In this document: positions 39,512 to 49,340 of the stretch, in pieces
Position numbering within the stretch: the first letter of the stretch is position 1
Layout of the letters: every line of letters starts with the position of its first letter
NCBI GenBank assembly: GCA_905181865.1
Contig: CAJIZG010000002.1
Span: forward strand, 248,001 to 312,000
Direction of reading: 5' to 3'
DNA from: Urechidicola croceus
GTDB lineage: Bacteria; Bacteroidota; Bacteroidia; Flavobacteriales; Flavobacteriaceae
DNA: 64,000 bases
Notes under the pieces: model-generated
Told to the model about the DNA's origin: nothing
What the model saw: the letters and a program-made list of their open reading frames with translations, nothing else
Databases searched by the model: none
Translations under genes and position numbers: made by a program

Positions 39512-41167
39512 ATGACATCATTAAAATTAATAACCATTATTGGATTTATTTTCTGTTGGTTTTCTCTCTCTGCACAAAACATAGAACCAACAACCGTTGA
39601 AGCAAACCGCGTTTCTGAAGTAACGTTGGTTTCTGCTAAAACTTATGAAAACCCATTTACTGAAATTGAACTTATTGCGGAGGTAACACAACCCGATGGT
39701 AAGACACTTAAAGTGCCAATGTTTTGGGCTGGAGACAAACAATGGTCTTTGCGCTACGCATCCAATATTCTCGGTAAACACACTTTTAAGACTGAGTGCT
39801 CAGACAATAAAAACAAAGGATTGCATGGACAAAAAGGAAGCATTACAGTTGAGGCGTACAAAGGAGATAATTCTTTATACCAAAATGGCCCGATTCAAAT
39901 AGCGAGTGACAGACGACACTTCGAACATCAAGATGGATCCCCCTTCTTATGGTTGGCAGATACTTGGTGGAAGAGTTTATGCAAACGAATGACATGGGAA
40001 GGTTTTCAAGAAATAACAGCAGATCGGAAGGCCAAAGGGTTTAATGTAATTCAGATTGTTTGTGGGCCATATCCAGATGAAGACATGTTGGAAGAACGAT
40101 GGGAAAACGAAGGTGGTAAGCCCTATGAAAAAATAGATTTCAGTGTAATGAATCCGAAATACTTTGAATATGCAGACAGACGAATCCAGCACCTTATTGA
40201 TAATGGCATTGTACCAGTTATTGTTGGTGGTTGGGGACGTCCACAAGGCGGAGGTGAAAGCACCCTGATACAAGTAGGATTAGAAGGTTACAAAAGACAT
40301 TGGCGCAATTTAGTTGCACGATATGCCGCCTACCCTACTGTATGGATGATCGGAGGCGAAGCCAAAGATCACTATGGTCCGTGGTCAGAGGTTGCTCAAT
40401 ATGTAAAAGATATTGATGCTTTTAAACGGGTAAGTTGTTACCATGCTCCTGGTCACCCCCGAACCGCCTTAAAAGACAATTCTATGTTCGATTTCGATAT
40501 GTTGGCAATTGGTCATGATGGCATGAAAACAGTCGAAAAAACTTTTGAGCTAATGAAAGCCAGTCTTGATGCCTCACCAAAAAGGCCAATAGTTTGTGGG
40601 GAAGCATGCTACGAGGGACATATGCAAACGAACCGTCAAGGAATTCAGCGCTACATGTTTTGGAGTTTTATTCTAAGCGGTGCTGCTGGTCACACGTATG
40701 GTGCTGCAGGAATCTGGCATGCTGGTGTTGAGGGAGATCCAGGGCATACAGGTTTTAAAGGATTTGCATACGACCACACCACTTGGAAACAGGGTATGAA
40801 CTACCCAGGTTCTACTCAAATAGGAATAGGAAAAAAACTATTAGAACAGTATCCTTGGCAACGTTTTGAAACTCATCCAGAATGGGTGGAAGAAGGAAAT
40901 TTTGCAGCAGGAATACCGGGAGAAGTACGATTTATTTACTTACCTCGACGTGATATTTACGATTGGGAAGGCAGAACAGTAAAAGATCTTGACCCTACAG
41001 TTAACTGGCACGCCTACTATTTTGATCCGGGTACTGGTCGGAAATTTGACCAAGGCATTATTTTTGCAAGTTCTGAAGCAGGTGAAAAGGCAAACGATCC
41101 AGTTGAGTTCAATAAGACTGTTCCTTCACCACAAGATTGGGTGTTGGTATTAGAGAAAGTCGAATAA
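39512..41167 (+). CDS. Secreted glycoside hydrolase-like protein (DUF5060 + DUF4038, GH140-like)
   Basis: Protein of about 551 aa. I choose the ATG at 39512 (MTSLKLITIIGFIFCW) because it begins a clear signal peptide ending SAQN. The frame opens earlier at 39470. A DUF5060 beta domain covers about 25-110 (TEIELIAEVTQPDGKTLKVP), then a DUF4038 TIM barrel: PFLWLADTWWKSL, KGFNVIQIVCGPYPDED, YPTVWMIGGEAKDHYG (probable acid/base) and KRPIVCGEACYEG (probable nucleophile Glu). The C-terminus has the usual beta domain. Relatives cut apiose- or arabino-type side chains. The substrate is uncertain. Confidence 0.85.
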   Translation: MTSLKLITIIGFIFCWFSLSAQNIEPTTVEANRVSEVTLVSAKTYENPFTEIELIAEVTQPDGKTLKVPMFWAGDKQWSLRYASNILGKHTFKTECSDNKNKGLHGQKGSITVEAYKGDNSLYQNGPIQIASDRRHFEHQDGSPFLWLADTWWKSLCKRMTWEGFQEITADRKAKGFNVIQIVCGPYPDEDMLEERWENEGGKPYEKIDFSVMNPKYFEYADRRIQHLIDNGIVPVIVGGWGRPQGGGESTLIQVGLEGYKRHWRNLVARYAAYPTVWMIGGEAKDHYGPWSEVAQYVKDIDAFKRVSCYHAPGHPRTALKDNSMFDFDMLAIGHDGMKTVEKTFELMKASLDASPKRPIVCGEACYEGHMQTNRQGIQRYMFWSFILSGAAGHTYGAAGIWHAGVEGDPGHTGFKGFAYDHTTWKQGMNYPGSTQIGIGKKLLEQYPWQRFETHPEWVEEGNFAAGIPGEVRFIYLPRRDIYDWEGRTVKDLDPTVNWHAYYFDPGTGRKFDQGIIFASSEAGEKANDPVEFNKTVPSPQDWVLVLEKVE

Positions 41168-41222
41168 TAAGGAGAAATAGTAAAAAAGGAGAATTAAATA
41201 AAACAATTTTCACGAACATCAC

Positions 41223-41266
41223 CTAAACTTCATAGTTGCCCCACAAAGGACAACAACGAAGTTTAG
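41223..41266. other. Perfect 9-bp stem-loop between glycosidase and lipoprotein genes
   Basis: CTAAACTTC (41223-41231) pairs with GAAGTTTAG (41258-41266), with an inner GTTG/CAAC pairing in the 26-base loop. No T run follows, so it is not a simple terminator. It could be an mRNA processing or recombination structure. Confidence 0.45.
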
Positions 41267-41325
41267 ACATACGTGGTAGCGCATAAATTAACTCAACAGG
41301 AATTATTATAATAGATTATTAAAAA

Positions 41326-42312
41326 ATGAAAAAAATGTTACTAGCAGTATTAATTATTGGGAGTATATTCTCGTCATGTGTTCATACAAAAAAGGAAGTA
41401 CTTACTTTACGGATAAGTTCTTATGTTGATTCTAATGATGTATTAACTGATGGCCTTAAAGTACCCACCCACATAGGCTTCTTTGGTGGTCTGGAGATTA
41501 TCTCTGATTTACAACACAATCGCTTCGTTTATCGAGAAGAGGGTTCGACAGACGATTTCATAAAAGCACAAGTTAAAGTAGTTGGGCATCATTCTCTGAC
41601 ATGGGTAGATGGTAAATATTATGCAGTGAACACAGACGAGCATAAGGTTATTGAGTTCTCTGATCTCACCGAAACTGGCAATAATTCACCTAATTACAAC
41701 GCTATTGAACTTAGCCGACCACACGACATAGTTTACAACCAAACTGACGGTTACATCTACATGATAGACGACAAAGAAGGTCTTACGCGATTTAAGCCCA
41801 ACACCAACGACATCGCGGAAAAGTCGGAAATAAACAAAAGCAAAACACTCGGCTATGCAAGATCGCTTTCGGTTGTTAATGGTAAAGTCTACATTATCAA
41901 TTCTAGTCGTGGAGAGGTTATCTTGATGGATGATTTCGACAACTGGACTATTTATGAAAGTCCCGGAAAAGAAAAAAATGAGAAAGGAGAAAAGATGAAC
42001 TCACCTGCAGGAGCATGGAATAAGACAGGGCTAGTCCTAAATGATGTTGAACGCTTTGGTGAGTATTGGTACGGTTCAAACTTTTTTACACAATCTTATG
42101 CTGGAGAACATGATGCCAACAAGTATAGACTAATACGTTGGAGAACATGGGAAGATTTTCAAAACGGCAACTGGGAGGAGTTGAGTCATTTGCTTCCATC
42201 AGGAGTTGTCCCTTACTACTTTTCCATTCACAATGATGCTCTATATCTTGCTACATTCCATCATGAGCAACCAGGCACCAACGACATAATCTATAAACTT
42301 TATCTTCAGTAG
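41326..42312 (+). CDS. Unnamed propeller-like lipoprotein
   Basis: Protein of 328 aa with a lipoprotein signal (SIFSSCVHTKK). I do not recognise a named family. Repeated short blocks with aromatic and Asp residues (SLTWVDGKYYAVNTDEHKVI, RPHDIVYNQTDGYIYMIDDK, SLSVVNGKVYIINSSRGEVI, DVERFGEYWYGSNFF) suggest a 6- or 7-bladed beta-propeller like NHL or SMP-30 proteins. It follows a GH140-like gene and precedes a decayed paralogue. A glycan-binding or lactonase-like role is possible but not shown. Confidence 0.7.
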   Translation: MKKMLLAVLIIGSIFSSCVHTKKEVLTLRISSYVDSNDVLTDGLKVPTHIGFFGGLEIISDLQHNRFVYREEGSTDDFIKAQVKVVGHHSLTWVDGKYYAVNTDEHKVIEFSDLTETGNNSPNYNAIELSRPHDIVYNQTDGYIYMIDDKEGLTRFKPNTNDIAEKSEINKSKTLGYARSLSVVNGKVYIINSSRGEVILMDDFDNWTIYESPGKEKNEKGEKMNSPAGAWNKTGLVLNDVERFGEYWYGSNFFTQSYAGEHDANKYRLIRWRTWEDFQNGNWEELSHLLPSGVVPYYFSIHNDALYLATFHHEQPGTNDIIYKLYLQ

Positions 42313-42364
42313 GCTGCATATAATAAATATACAATGGCTAACGGAAACGACTAGACAACAAAAA

Positions 42365-43317
42365 ATGAAAAAATTAGTACTCACATTATTATTTATAGGG
42401 AGTATGTTCTCTTCATGTGATAATACAAAAGAAAAGCGACTTGCTATAAGCTCCTATGTTGAAACCAGCGATGTACCAAAAGGACTCAATTAGCCTACTC
42501 ATATTGGATTTCTCAACGATCTGGAAATCATTTCTGACGCAGGAAATAACCGTTTTGCTTATCGACCACAAGGTTCTGCTGATAATTATAGCATATCGTC
42601 TGTGGCCCTAAATGATCAACATTCTTTAACGTGGTGTACTGGTACCTACTATTCTGTGAATACAAATAATCATGAGGTTATTGAGTTTACAGATATCGCT
42701 AACGACAGTGGCAGCGCAGTAGCCAATTATTCTGGCATCAGTCTAGAACGACCTCACGACATTATTTACAGCGCAACTGATGGATTGTTTACACCTTAGA
42801 TAACAACCAAGGTCTAACGAGGTTCAACCCTGACACGTCTTGTGCAGCCGAGGTATCAAACGTAGGTACGATACTAAACTATGCCAGATCGCTTACTCTT
42901 GTGGACGGTGTTGTATACATCATCAATTCATCAAAAGGCGAGGTAATTAAAATGAAAGACTTCAACAACTGGACTGTTTACAAAAGCCCCGGAAAAAAGT
43001 TGGATCACCCTGCAGGAGCATGGGATAAATCAGGTTTGGTTCTTAACGACGTAGAACGGTATGGTGATTATTGGTACGGTTCAAACTTTTTTACGAGTTC
43101 CTATGCTGAAGGATACGATTACGACAAGTATCGATTGATTCGATGGAGAACATGGGAAGACTTCCAAAATGGTAACTGGGAGGATTTGAGTAATTTTTTA
43201 CCAAAGGATGTAGTTCCTTATTACTTCACCGTTAGCAACGGATCCCTTTATTTATGTACGGCTCAGGCTGAGACCCCAGGTATCAAAGACGTAATTTATA
43301 AACTGTATCTGAAGTAA
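42365..43317 (+). pseudogene. Decayed tandem copy of the propeller-like lipoprotein
   Basis: Begins MKKLVLTLLFIGSMFSSCDN and tracks the upstream gene throughout (SYVETSDVPKGLN, HSLTWCTGTYYSVNTNNHEV, RPHDIIYSATDG, NARSLTLVDGVVYIINSSKG-like, NDVERYGDYWYGSNFFTSSY). A TAG replaces a sense codon at about 42492, and a one-base deletion near 42786 shifts the frame. No other disruption is seen, so decay may be recent. Confidence 0.85.
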
Positions 43318-43877
43318 GCCGAATACAATGAAGATGCCATGGCTATCGGAAATGAAATTAAAAATAAATTAATACGCTACAACATCACCTAAAGAACAAG
43401 GCTACTTTCTTCTTTACATTTAACAATACGTTCGCGTCAGAATTGCGTCGTTCCAATCAACTGTGGGTTGACCAGACCGCCAAGATTCTTTAGCTTAAGC
43501 ATTGTAAGTAATTGGGAAAAAACCTCAAACCGAATAAATTTATGGTTCAATATCCTTAGTTTTTTTATATTTCTCAAGTTCTGAAAAATTACAAAATTAG
43601 GGAACACTCTCTCGCTAATCGGAATTTTATCAAAATGCGGAATTATAAATCTTTGTAAATTATAAAGATTACTAAAAAATGTGGAAAGATTAAGAATCAG
43701 AATTATGAATAAAAAACAACTACTTACAATACCGTATATAAAAAATTGGTAAATTAGTGCTTTATCAAATTTCGTTGCATTTTTACCAACTTCTGAATTC
43801 TTGTATGAAATTCCTCGTTGTCAAAACCGCAACTATTTTTATACATAAACGTTGTCGCCAATTATAAAATAACGAAA
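43318..43877. other. Gap with no gene seen
   Basis: About 560 AT-rich bases. The longest frame runs into the DUF4184 gene from 43818, but the likely start is at 43878. I see no RNA gene or repeat. Confidence 0.45.
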
Positions 43878-44618
43878 ATGCCTTTTACTTTTTCATATCC
43901 AGCAATAATTTTACCATTGAAAAATATATTCGGGAAATGGGTTTCTCTAACGGGTCTTATAATTGGAAGTTTAACTCCTGACTTTGAATATTTTTTAAGA
44001 ATGAAAATTCAAGGTTACTATGGACATACAATAATTGGAACATTATGGTTTAACCTTCCATTAGGAATAGTACTATGCTTTTTATTTCAAAATATTATCA
44101 AAAAACCGTTCATAGAAAACTCTCCTAACTTTATTCAATATAGAGTCACGGAATTGAAAAATTTAAACTGGAAAAAATATTTTATGGATAATTGGATTGT
44201 AGTATGTTTATCAATCTTAATTGGAGCATATTCACATATATTCTGGGATTCTTTCACTCATTCAAATACTTTTTTCACCAACTATTTTGGACTTGATAGA
44301 AAAGTATTTAATACTGAAATTCCGATTTTTAAACTTCTCCAGCATGTAAGTACTTTAATTGGCGGAATACTAATCTTATGGTATTTTTTAAAACTAAAGA
44401 AAGACAAAATAGAATATACTAAACCGAGCATTAAATACTGGATCAATATTGGATTTTTTGCAATAAGTATTATGGGAATTAGAATTGCCTTCGGTTTAAA
44501 AATTATTGAATACGGAAATGTAATTGTTAGTGCAATAGCTGCAGGAATGATTGCTATAACTCTTGCATCTCTGTATGAAAAAATAAAAACTGGCAGCAAC
44601 AATGTTTATAAAGCATAG
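43878..44618 (+). CDS. DUF4184 family integral membrane protein
   Basis: Protein of about 246 aa from the ATG at 43878 (MPFTFSYPAIILPLKN), which matches the family's start. MPFTxxHPA-like opening, GLIIGSLTPDFEYFLRM and IGAYSHIFWDSFTHSNTFF are the DUF4184 motifs, with conserved Asp, His and Asp that could bind metal in the membrane. Five or six helices. Members are annotated only as membrane proteins. It stands alone in a gene-poor stretch, perhaps an acquired gene. Confidence 0.88.
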   Translation: MPFTFSYPAIILPLKNIFGKWVSLTGLIIGSLTPDFEYFLRMKIQGYYGHTIIGTLWFNLPLGIVLCFLFQNIIKKPFIENSPNFIQYRVTELKNLNWKKYFMDNWIVVCLSILIGAYSHIFWDSFTHSNTFFTNYFGLDRKVFNTEIPIFKLLQHVSTLIGGILILWYFLKLKKDKIEYTKPSIKYWINIGFFAISIMGIRIAFGLKIIEYGNVIVSAIAAGMIAITLASLYEKIKTGSNNVYKA

Positions 44619-44805
44619 TTGATAAATGCTAAACCCTAAGTTCTCGCTTATTTACGAAGACTGCCAAATTTTTATAGTTGTCTTTTTGAGAGATTTAAGA
44701 AAAAAAACATATAAAAATTCGGCTACGTGTTAATCCGAAAATTTAATATCTTTTTACACGCTACGTTTCATAACCAATACCGCTGTAACCAATACCCAAG
44801 CCCGA

Positions 44806-45012
44806 ATGACAGCACAACTAAAAGAATAATTGAAGAAGTTAAAAAACGCGTTGAACTTGGATATTTATAATAAACGTATTCAAAAATAAATAACTAGTTG
44901 GGCAGATGTAAGAAACAATACTGCTCATGTATATTTTGACAAATATGATATTCAACAAGTAGGAATGATGTTGCTATTTGCGTAAAATTTCTGCTCAGAA
45001 CATTTAAAATAA
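44806..45012 (+). pseudogene. HEPN-like domain remnant with several in-frame stops
   Basis: One 69-codon frame reads MTAQLKE, TAA, LKKLKNALNLDIYNKRIQK, TAA, ITSWADVRNNTAHVYFDKYD, IQQVGMMLLFA, TAA, NFCSEHLK, stop. WADVRNNTAH resembles the RxxxxH core of HEPN RNases and abortive-infection proteins. All three internal stops are TAA at spots where AAA or CAA would fit. The frame extends upstream without an ATG. A dead defence-type gene is the best reading; the family is tentative. Confidence 0.55.
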
Positions 45013-45544
45013 AAAGTACGGGTTACAATAGCCAAGTGCTCGTGTGGTCGGTACGACCCAACATGAATATCGTATTGACTGAAACGGATACATAAGCCAT
45101 TAGTTCTCTAGGGTTTTTTCGTTATGTTTCTTGTTGCTTGTTGGGGTTCATTCGAAGTTAATTTTATAAGAAAACAGTATTTTTTACAGTAATCCCATTC
45201 TATTTAGTTGTCATCAAATTGTCAAGAATCAATGTTCCCCCTTATCTTTATAAAACGTTAACTACGGCAATATGGCTGTTAATCTTCGCAAAATATATGG
45301 CGAAAAAGAAAGTGTCTCTAAGAAGAACATCGTCAAAAAGAGTAAGGCTGATTTAGAAATTAAATTTGCTAATCAATCTAATGGTGTTATTTCAAGGCAA
45401 TATAAAAGGCTTCTTTTTTAAAGTATTTCATAATACTTTCTGAAAAGAACTCTCCAAACAGGAATGGAACTTGGAAACACACAGAATTATATTAAAAGTT
45501 TTATGAGATGCTGAATCAAGGAAGTACGTCGAAACTATTATGTT
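45013..45544. other. Gap with one weak short ORF
   Basis: A 49-aa frame at 45272-45421 begins MAVNLRKIYGEKESVSKKNI and is Lys-rich, without a recognised family. It may be a small gene or a remnant. The rest shows nothing. Confidence 0.3.
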
Positions 45545-46849
45545 TTATTTCTGTCTAAAATGTATAATTATCGGCACTCCTTGAAAATCATAAATATCAC
45601 GTACTTTATTTTCGATAAATCGTTTGTATGGATCTCTAACATATTGCGGCAAATTACAGAAGAATACAAATTGTGGCGTTATCGTTGGCAATTGCATGCA
45701 GTATTTAATTTTCACAAACTTTCCTTTCCACGCTGGTGGTGAATTTTGCTTAACTATTTCTAACATAGTTTCGTTCAACTTGCTCGTTGCAATGCGTTTT
45801 TTACGGTTTTCGAATACGGTAACGGCCGTTTCTATTGCTTTAAAAATTCGTTGCTTGGTTAATACCGAAGTAAAAATAATTGGCACATCCGTAAATGGAG
45901 CAATTTCTTTGCGAACCATGGCTTCATAGGCTTTCATGGTATTCGTTTCTTTTTCTACTAAATCCCATTTATTGATTAGTACCACAACTCCTTTTTTGTT
46001 TTTCTCTGCCAACCAAAAAATACTTTGATCTTGTCCTTCAAAACCTCTTGTAGCATCGATCATTACAATGGCAACATCACAATGCTCAATAGTTCTTACA
46101 GCCCGCATTACGGAGTAAAATTCTAAGTCTTCTTTCACTTTGGCTTTCCTTCTAATTCCGGCAGTATCCACCAAATTAAAATCAAATCCAAAACGGTTGT
46201 ATTTTGTATCTATAGAATCACGGGTAGTGCCTGCGATATCTGTTACAATATTTCTTTCTACGCCGATTAAAGCATTAATGAATGAAGATTTTCCTGCGTT
46301 AGGTCTTCCAACAACAGCAAACCGTGGTAATTCATCTCGTTCCTCTTCTACGTCTTTAGGAATTATTTTTGTGATATCATCTAATAGATCTCCAGTTCCA
46401 CTTCCGTTAATAGAAGAAATGGTGTGGTAATCACCCAAACCAAGGTTGTAAAATTCTATAGCATCATCTTCACGCATTGCATTGTCAACCTTGTTGACAG
46501 TCACAAATACAGGCTTTTTAACTTTACGCAATAAATTAGCAACTTCTGTATCCATCGGTGTAATGCCTTCGGTTACATCTACAACAAAAACAAGAATATC
46601 AGCTTCTTCGATGGCTAAATTAACTTGTTTGCGAATTTCTTCTTCAAAAATATCATCAGAACCTACAACATAACCTCCGGTATCTATGACAGAAAAGTTT
46701 TTTCCGTTCCAGTCAGATTTTCCGTAATGTCTGTCTCGTGTTACACCACTAACGGAATCAACAATCGCATCTCTACTTTGTATTAATCTGTTAAATAATG
46801 TTGATTTCCCTACGTTTGGTCTCCCAACAATTGCAACAATACTATTCAT
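45545..46849 (-). CDS. der: Ribosome biogenesis GTPase Der (EngA)
   Basis: Essential GTPase of about 434 aa for 50S assembly. Two G domains in tandem: [14 protein letters not shown] with DTGGYVVG and NKVD, then [16 protein letters not shown] with [11 protein letters not shown] and NKWDLVEK, followed by the C-terminal KH-like domain. I choose the ATG at 46849 ([16 protein letters not shown]), because a -7 TATATTTG at 46867-46874 would fall inside a gene starting at 46879. Confidence 0.96.
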   Translation of the reverse strand: MNSIVAIVGRPNVGKSTLFNRLIQSRDAIVDSVSGVTRDRHYGKSDWNGKNFSVIDTGGYVVGSDDIFEEEIRKQVNLAIEEADILVFVVDVTEGITPMDTEVANLLRKVKKPVFVTVNKVDNAMREDDAIEFYNLGLGDYHTISSINGSGTGDLLDDITKIIPKDVEEERDELPRFAVVGRPNAGKSSFINALIGVERNIVTDIAGTTRDSIDTKYNRFGFDFNLVDTAGIRRKAKVKEDLEFYSVMRAVRTIEHCDVAIVMIDATRGFEGQDQSIFWLAEKNKKGVVVLINKWDLVEKETNTMKAYEAMVRKEIAPFTDVPIIFTSVLTKQRIFKAIETAVTVFENRKKRIATSKLNETMLEIVKQNSPPAWKGKFVKIKYCMQLPTITPQFVFFCNLPQYVRDPYKRFIENKVRDIYDFQGVPIIIHFRQK

Positions 46850-46866
46850 TCTTGATAAATTTTTTG

Positions 46867-46874
46867 CAAATATA
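46867..46874 (-). promoter_or_regulatory. -7 element of the der promoter
   Basis: Minus-strand TATATTTG matches TAnnTTTG. Its position about 18 bases before the ATG at 46849 settles the der start codon. Confidence 0.6.
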
Positions 46875-46902
46875 CGCATTAGTAAAGCGGTAGGATTTAA
46901 AT

Positions 46903-47130
46903 ATGAAAAAAATACGATCTTGCCAAGCCTCAGCCAACTACAGAATGAGCGAAGAAAAAAACAGTGAGTTATTTTTATTTCCTCGGTTTAAAATAGATTC
47001 TGAAGAAAGTGGTGCTGATTTGATATAGAAATTTAAAGGGAATTTAAATTCAGGTACTTGCAACTATTGCAGTAAAATAGTTGAGAATGATATATTTATT
47101 GCTATTCCTGTGAATCAAGATCATTTCTGA
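46903..47130 (+). pseudogene. Short decayed gene with a CxxC motif
   Basis: From ATG 46903 one frame gives [63 protein letters not shown] and DIFIAIPVNQDHF before TGA. CNYC suggests a zinc knuckle at the start of a longer lost protein. I do not recognise the family with confidence. Confidence 0.35.
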
Positions 47131-47433
47131 TCACGATACTACTCCTCATTTTTAAAACGGTTAAATTGAGAAGTTAATTTTTATGTTGGAGACAATAGAA
47201 AAAGAAAGCGAAAATTCAAACTGTAAACCTCAAGAATCAAATTTTATCTGAGCGTTCTGAAAGAATACAAAGTAAAGAATGACATAAAGTTAATGAATAA
47301 GAACCACGGATTAGTATGATATTATGGACTAAATTTTAGATTTTCTTATCTTAGAACTTTTAGTTATGATTCTAATAAAAGATGGAGGAAAAGAGTCATT
47401 GGGCTTTTTAAGAAATCACTTTAAGAAAGCGAC
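47131..47433. other. Gap with no gene seen
   Basis: About 300 AT-rich bases between the short remnant and the LytTR regulator. No open frame with recognisable motifs. Confidence 0.45.
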
Positions 47434-48120
47434 CTACTTCGTTAGTTGATCTAGCACTGTATCTTTATAGGCACGCCCTAGCGGTATTTTGTGATTGTTT
47501 TCTAAATAGATAAAACTAGAAGATGTTTTAATTATTTTTTGAGTATTGAGTATAAATGATTTCTGAACTCTTAAAAAGCCGAAGTTGTTTAGCTTCTCTT
47601 CCCAATATTTTAATGATTCTGACGAAATATATTTTTTATCTTTCAAGTAGATATCTGTATAGTCTTCATCAGAATTAATGAATAGTATGGAATCGATATT
47701 AATTTTAAAATGCTCATATCCAGATTTAATAAAAATGTAGGAATTTGAGTTGTTATTATTTTTAGTAATGGTTGTATCTGTAACTTTTGAAACTGCTTTA
47801 ACAAATCGCTGAAAAGAAAAAGGTTTTAATAAATAATCGGCAACAGCGAGTTCATAACTTTCTAGGGCATAGTCAGAAAAAGCCGTAGTCAGTATAATTT
47901 TTGGAGGATTAGAGATTGATTTTAAAAAATCAATTCCAGAAATTTTAGGCAAATGAATATCTAAAAATATGAGGTCAATCTCTGAAAATTTTAAAGTCTC
48001 TAGTGCTAAAATGGCATTTGAATAAACACCAGCCAAATGTAATGAATCAACATCTTCTATGTATTTTTTTAAAATACGCTGCGCAGGTAATTGGTCTTCT
48101 ATAATAATACAATTTATCAT
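47434..48120 (-). CDS. LytTR-type response regulator
   Basis: Protein of 228 aa. The receiver domain has the phosphoacceptor Asp54 in DLIFLDIHLPKISG and the late Lys in DYLLKPFSFQRF. The C-terminal LytTR DNA-binding domain includes YIFIKSGYEHFKI, SDEDYTDIYLKDKKYISSES and FLRVQKSFILNTQKI. It follows the histidine kinase gene by one base, so the two form a unit. A TonB-type receptor gene is divergent from the pair and may be the target. Confidence 0.94.
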   Translation of the reverse strand: MINCIIIEDQLPAQRILKKYIEDVDSLHLAGVYSNAILALETLKFSEIDLIFLDIHLPKISGIDFLKSISNPPKIILTTAFSDYALESYELAVADYLLKPFSFQRFVKAVSKVTDTTITKNNNNSNSYIFIKSGYEHFKINIDSILFINSDEDYTDIYLKDKKYISSESLKYWEEKLNNFGFLRVQKSFILNTQKIIKTSSSFIYLENNHKIPLGRAYKDTVLDQLTK

Positions 48121-48121
48121 G

Positions 48122-49141
48122 CTAAATTCTTTTTAACTGAATTGATAATTGCACATCATATAAGTTGTTGGCATTTGTTATAGCCAGGTTATAGACATTT
48201 GGGTACACTAAATCCAAACGTTTCTTTACATTGGCTAGGCCAATACCGTTCGATAGACTTTCAGTATTTGATTGTTCTTGAAATACATTTTTACAACTAA
48301 AAAATAGCACACCATTTGCCTCTAATTTTAAACATATTTCAATGGCTATGTTTTCTGTAAGACTCGAGGAACTATGCTTAATTGCATTCTCAACAAATAC
48401 CATTAGAATAAGGGGGGCAATTTGATATCTGGTGTCATTTATTTCATTCGTGAAATGTATTGAGCCTCTACCTTCAATTTGTAATTCGCCAAGGTGAATA
48501 AAGTTCTGCAGTTGGACAATTTCCTTTTCCAAAAACACATATTCAATTTTGCACTCATAAAGCATATATCGTAAAATAGATGAAAGCGCTAAAATAATTT
48601 CTGGAGTTTTAGGAGATTTTTCAAGGGCATGTGCGTATAAGTTATTCAAGTTGTTGAACAAGAAGTGTGGATTTATTTGCGATTTTAAAAACTCTAATTC
48701 ACTTTCTTGAACCATAGCATTTAGTTCATCTAATTGACGTTGTTTTGTGGTCGCTTCCCAAGCTAATTTGAATCCAGCTAAAATAATAATGGGGGGTATT
48801 ACGTCTATTAATGTAAACATAATGTTAGAAAAATGTTTCCCTCTGGTATCAGGAAAAAATATTTTTTCAATAACCAATTCTTCTATCAGAATTACCAATG
48901 TAATTAGGATAATTAAACTTAGAATGAAGAGGGTATATTTTTTTTTATAAACGAATTTAGGGAATAATATATAACTAATTATTACGGCGGATACGGTATA
49001 GTTTAGAAAAAAAGAAATTTCGTGTAGCTCTATTAATGGGGTGTTTTTATCAAAGGAATAAAATAGAAATATGATGATAATGAAAATACCATAGAATAAG
49101 AATTCTTTCTGGTTTGACATTTTATTTTTATATATTTCCAT
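48122..49141 (-). CDS. LytS-type sensor histidine kinase
   Basis: Protein of 339 aa with four to five N-terminal membrane helices (about 12-130), no periplasmic sensor domain, and a His_kinase block: LKSQINPHFLFNNLNNLYAH with the phospho-His, followed by a reduced ATPase domain with FVENAIKHSSS and NGIGLANVKKRLDL. It passes phosphate to the adjacent LytTR regulator. The start may be the second Met (MSNQKEFLF) at 49120, not settled by sequence. The signal is unknown. Confidence 0.93.
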   Translation of the reverse strand: MEIYKNKMSNQKEFLFYGIFIIIIFLFYSFDKNTPLIELHEISFFLNYTVSAVIISYILFPKFVYKKKYTLFILSLIILITLVILIEELVIEKIFFPDTRGKHFSNIMFTLIDVIPPIIILAGFKLAWEATTKQRQLDELNAMVQESELEFLKSQINPHFLFNNLNNLYAHALEKSPKTPEIILALSSILRYMLYECKIEYVFLEKEIVQLQNFIHLGELQIEGRGSIHFTNEINDTRYQIAPLILMVFVENAIKHSSSSLTENIAIEICLKLEANGVLFFSCKNVFQEQSNTESLSNGIGLANVKKRLDLVYPNVYNLAITNANNLYDVQLSIQLKRI

Positions 49142-49340
49142 GTAACAAATATAATCACAATAGCACTACCAAAAACAATATTTCTTCTAACCAACTCTTT
49201 TAATAAGTTCAATGACATTGGAGTTCGAATATTTTGAAAAGTTGCATTTTAGCGGAATGAATTGGTCGTTGAAGGAATTATATTTTTAAATAAGCGAGAA
49301 TTGACTTTAGTTTACAGTAATTTAAAATTTCTATTGAATC

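Noticed and set aside
43801-43877. Integron-like attC site before the DUF4184 gene (AACGTTGTCGCC)
   Set aside because: Only one short core was seen, with no partner on the other side and no integron integrase nearby.
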